Below are positions 62,373 through 64,000 of a stretch of 64,000 nt of DNA, in pieces (positions within the stretch are counted from its first letter, which is position 1; every line of letters begins with the position of its first letter). Position numbers and translations under genes: made by a program. The DNA lies in NCBI GenBank assembly GCA_015478945.1, contig JABUQX010002258.1, positions 45,001 to 109,000 on the forward strand, given 5' to 3'. The DNA comes from Trachelipus rathkii (taxonomy: Eukaryota > Arthropoda > Malacostraca > Isopoda > Trachelipodidae). The notes beneath the pieces were generated by a model that did no database searches, was not told the origin of the DNA, and worked only from the letters and a program-made list of their open reading frames with translations.

Positions 62373-62764
62373 GCGTGAGATGTGTGCGATTAGATGGGTA
62401 GTGGCGTCTTTTAGAAGTGTATTCATTTAAATTTTTAGATATGAGGGTCATCTATCGAAGTATGGTCTTTCCTGTATGTGTTTTCGAGTCCATTTTATTC
62501 CTGCTCTACTTTCTCTCGTCGTCATCTCTCTCTCATCGTCTCTCTGCTCTGCTTCGTTCCGTGCCAGTCTTCCTCGTCACGCATCGTCTCCTCCTCTCTC
62601 GTGCTCGCGCTCGGTCCTTCTCTCTCCCTCTCCTGCTCTCCTCCCTATAACAACAAATTATATAAATATAATATTTTGTATATTCCACAAACTTACTCTC
62701 ACAATCGCAATCTCACTAACAAACAGATATTGTACATTATACTATTTTATAATATATCCTTTAT

Positions 62765-62867
62765 ATGATTGTAGCCAAAATCTATAATATACTATATATA
62801 ATATATTTATTATATACTATATATAGATATATAGTATATATACTATATATATAATATAGTTTATATA

Positions 62868-62907
<40 letters not shown>

Positions 62908-62908
62908 G
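62765..62908. repeat. (TA)n tract followed by (GA)n
   Basis: TATATA runs end at about 62905 and pass into GAGAGAGAGA (about 62915-62953). Confidence 0.9.
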
Positions 62909-63215
62909 ATAGAGCAGAGAGAGAGAGAGAGAGAGAGTGGAGGAGAGAGAGAAATAACGAACATAAAAAAAAATGATATTTTAAATGTGTTTTTTTAAAT
63001 AAACAGCCAAATAAAACCCCCCAAATAAAACAGAAAACAAAGAAAATAATTTTTTTTAGTTCTTTTTTTCAAAACGTTATTTCTGGTATGAATTTGATGA
63101 TGGAAAAAGCATCATAAGATAGGAACTCACTCTATCATTTAAAAATCCGGAATAAAATTTAAAATTGAATTTCAGTAGAAAAAAAAAATGTAATATTAAT
63201 TTTTCTAACATTTGA

Positions 63216-63216
<1 letters not shown>

Positions 63217-63269
<53 letters not shown>

Positions 63270-63300
63270 TAATATAAAATATATATAATATATATATATA
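63217..63300 (+). repeat. Poly(A)49 followed by a TA tract
   Basis: Forty-nine consecutive A (63217-63265) are followed directly by TATATAATATA. No retrotransposon 3' end is recognisable upstream, although the AACATTTGAC before it is unique. Confidence 0.9.
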
Positions 63301-63529
63301 TTTTTTTATATTTGGTTTAGGACAAGCTTTTTTTTGTTTCATATATTTTTATCGTGATGAATCATACTCCAAACCATAGATCTGACCGAACCATTCTACA
63401 TCTGTTATAAAAATGGAAATATATTATGCAAATATTAGTAATGAAGATATGATAAAATTATAGAATGAAATTAGCAAGAAACAAAAGCAAAAACAAAAAC
63501 AAAACACGATTTAAAAAAACGTTTCATTT

Positions 63530-63614
63530 TTTCCATCTCTCTCTCTCTCTCTCTCTCTTATATATAATTATATATATAGCTCTTATCATATAATATATTA
63601 TTATTATATAATAT

Positions 63615-63661
<47 letters not shown>

Positions 63662-63690
63662 CTATTATATAATATATTTTATATATGGGG
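63530..63690. repeat. (CT)n then (TA)n tract
   Basis: CTCTCTCTCTCT at about 63536-63558 is followed by TATATA runs to about 63690. Confidence 0.88.
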
Positions 63691-64000
63691 TGTGGTTACA
63701 AAAATCATTGTTTGATAATTTTCCGGGGGACCCCCCTAAAAGTTGCCGGTTGGCTAAGATGAATCCAAAGTTTGAAAAGTTGCGAATTTTGCAAAAACTG
63801 GCAGTTTTTCCTTCTTAAAACGAAAACCATTAGTCCTAGTAACCTAATTCTTGTTTTGATTTCGTAGGAAATGTTATTGTCTTGAAGTTTCACACTTACC
63901 TTCATCTTCTACAGCATCAACTAACATGAGTTGAAGGCAGATAGACGAAATTATTTTAATGTGGCCAATTAAAAAAAAAAATCTAGTATTTCTGCCTTGA
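63690..64000 (-). other. Window end, unplaced minus-strand frame
   Basis: A 66-codon minus frame (63705-63905) has fairly natural composition (KTRIRLLGLMVFVLRRKNC). Its first codons lie over GATGAAG|GTAAGTGTG, which looks like a minus-strand splice donor at about 63900. The sequence to the left of the window end could therefore be intron rather than coding. No family recognised. Confidence 0.25.

Overview
The window looks like a piece of an AT-rich animal nuclear genome. Evidence for this is spliced coding exons with GT/AG borders, multi-kilobase TA and TTA/TAA simple repeats, non-LTR retrotransposon (LINE) copies and hAT DNA-transposon remnants. There are no operons, Shine-Dalgarno-led genes, CRISPR arrays, rRNA genes or convincing tRNA genes. 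The LINE protein ends in a WFGHxER ... ECxxxR pattern that I associate with arthropod, especially decapod crustacean, elements, so a crustacean is my best guess. That is an inference from family memory, not a search.

The only host gene I can defend is the 3' part of an innexin (invertebrate gap-junction protein) on the + strand. It has two exons, 19570-19732 and 25621-26091, joined in phase 0 across a 5.9-kb intron. They encode the end of the cytoplasmic loop, TM3, the second extracellular loop with its two cysteines, TM4 and the C-terminal tail. The exon or exons for the N-terminus, TM1, first extracellular loop and TM2 were not found and are probably upstream of base 1 or hidden in the AT-rich left third.

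Layout: 1-5230 is AT-rich with TA repeats and a perfect 52-bp palindrome. 5230-11830 is a very long degenerate TTA/TAA tract whose strand bias flips. 11900-16500 holds CA/TA repeats, a purine-rich tract and a small unique block with weak minus-strand ORFs. 16750-18310 is another TAA tract. 18320-26500 is the innexin locus, with a hAT terminal relic, a LINE 3' fragment and unidentified sequence in or beside the intron. 26500-38500 is a retrotransposon cluster: seven copies (22-38 kb counting the intronic one) of one LINE family. All end 3' at AT-rich, mostly (TA)n, sequence, and several sit head-to-head around TA tracts. One near-complete copy (28575-32250) still shows endonuclease and reverse-transcriptase traces. 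A degenerate hAT with a BED-finger remnant lies at 36840-37380.

38500-48000 is AT-rich with a dispersed repeat in reverse orientation (40570-41240), a GC-rich island (43320-43660), a GT-rich tract and a roughly 170-bp palindromic repeat array (46880-47740). 48080-48310 is a second, very GC-rich island. 49200-50690 is a repeat array built on a TGGGTCAAAATTGACCCA palindrome. 51100-55600 is mixed unique and AT-rich sequence. 55640-57240 is a decayed hAT element with a recognisable C-terminal dimerisation domain. 57800-64000 is low-complexity sequence with strong strand composition skews, a GAGT array, GC-rich patches and a 49-base poly(A).

Repeat copies differ from each other by many one-base indels, whereas the innexin exons are intact. 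Either the repeats are old, or the assembly is poorly polished in repeats. I found no clear sign of an undescribed multi-gene system. The most unusual structure is the alternating fold-back arrangement of LINE ends and TA tracts at 26880-29100.
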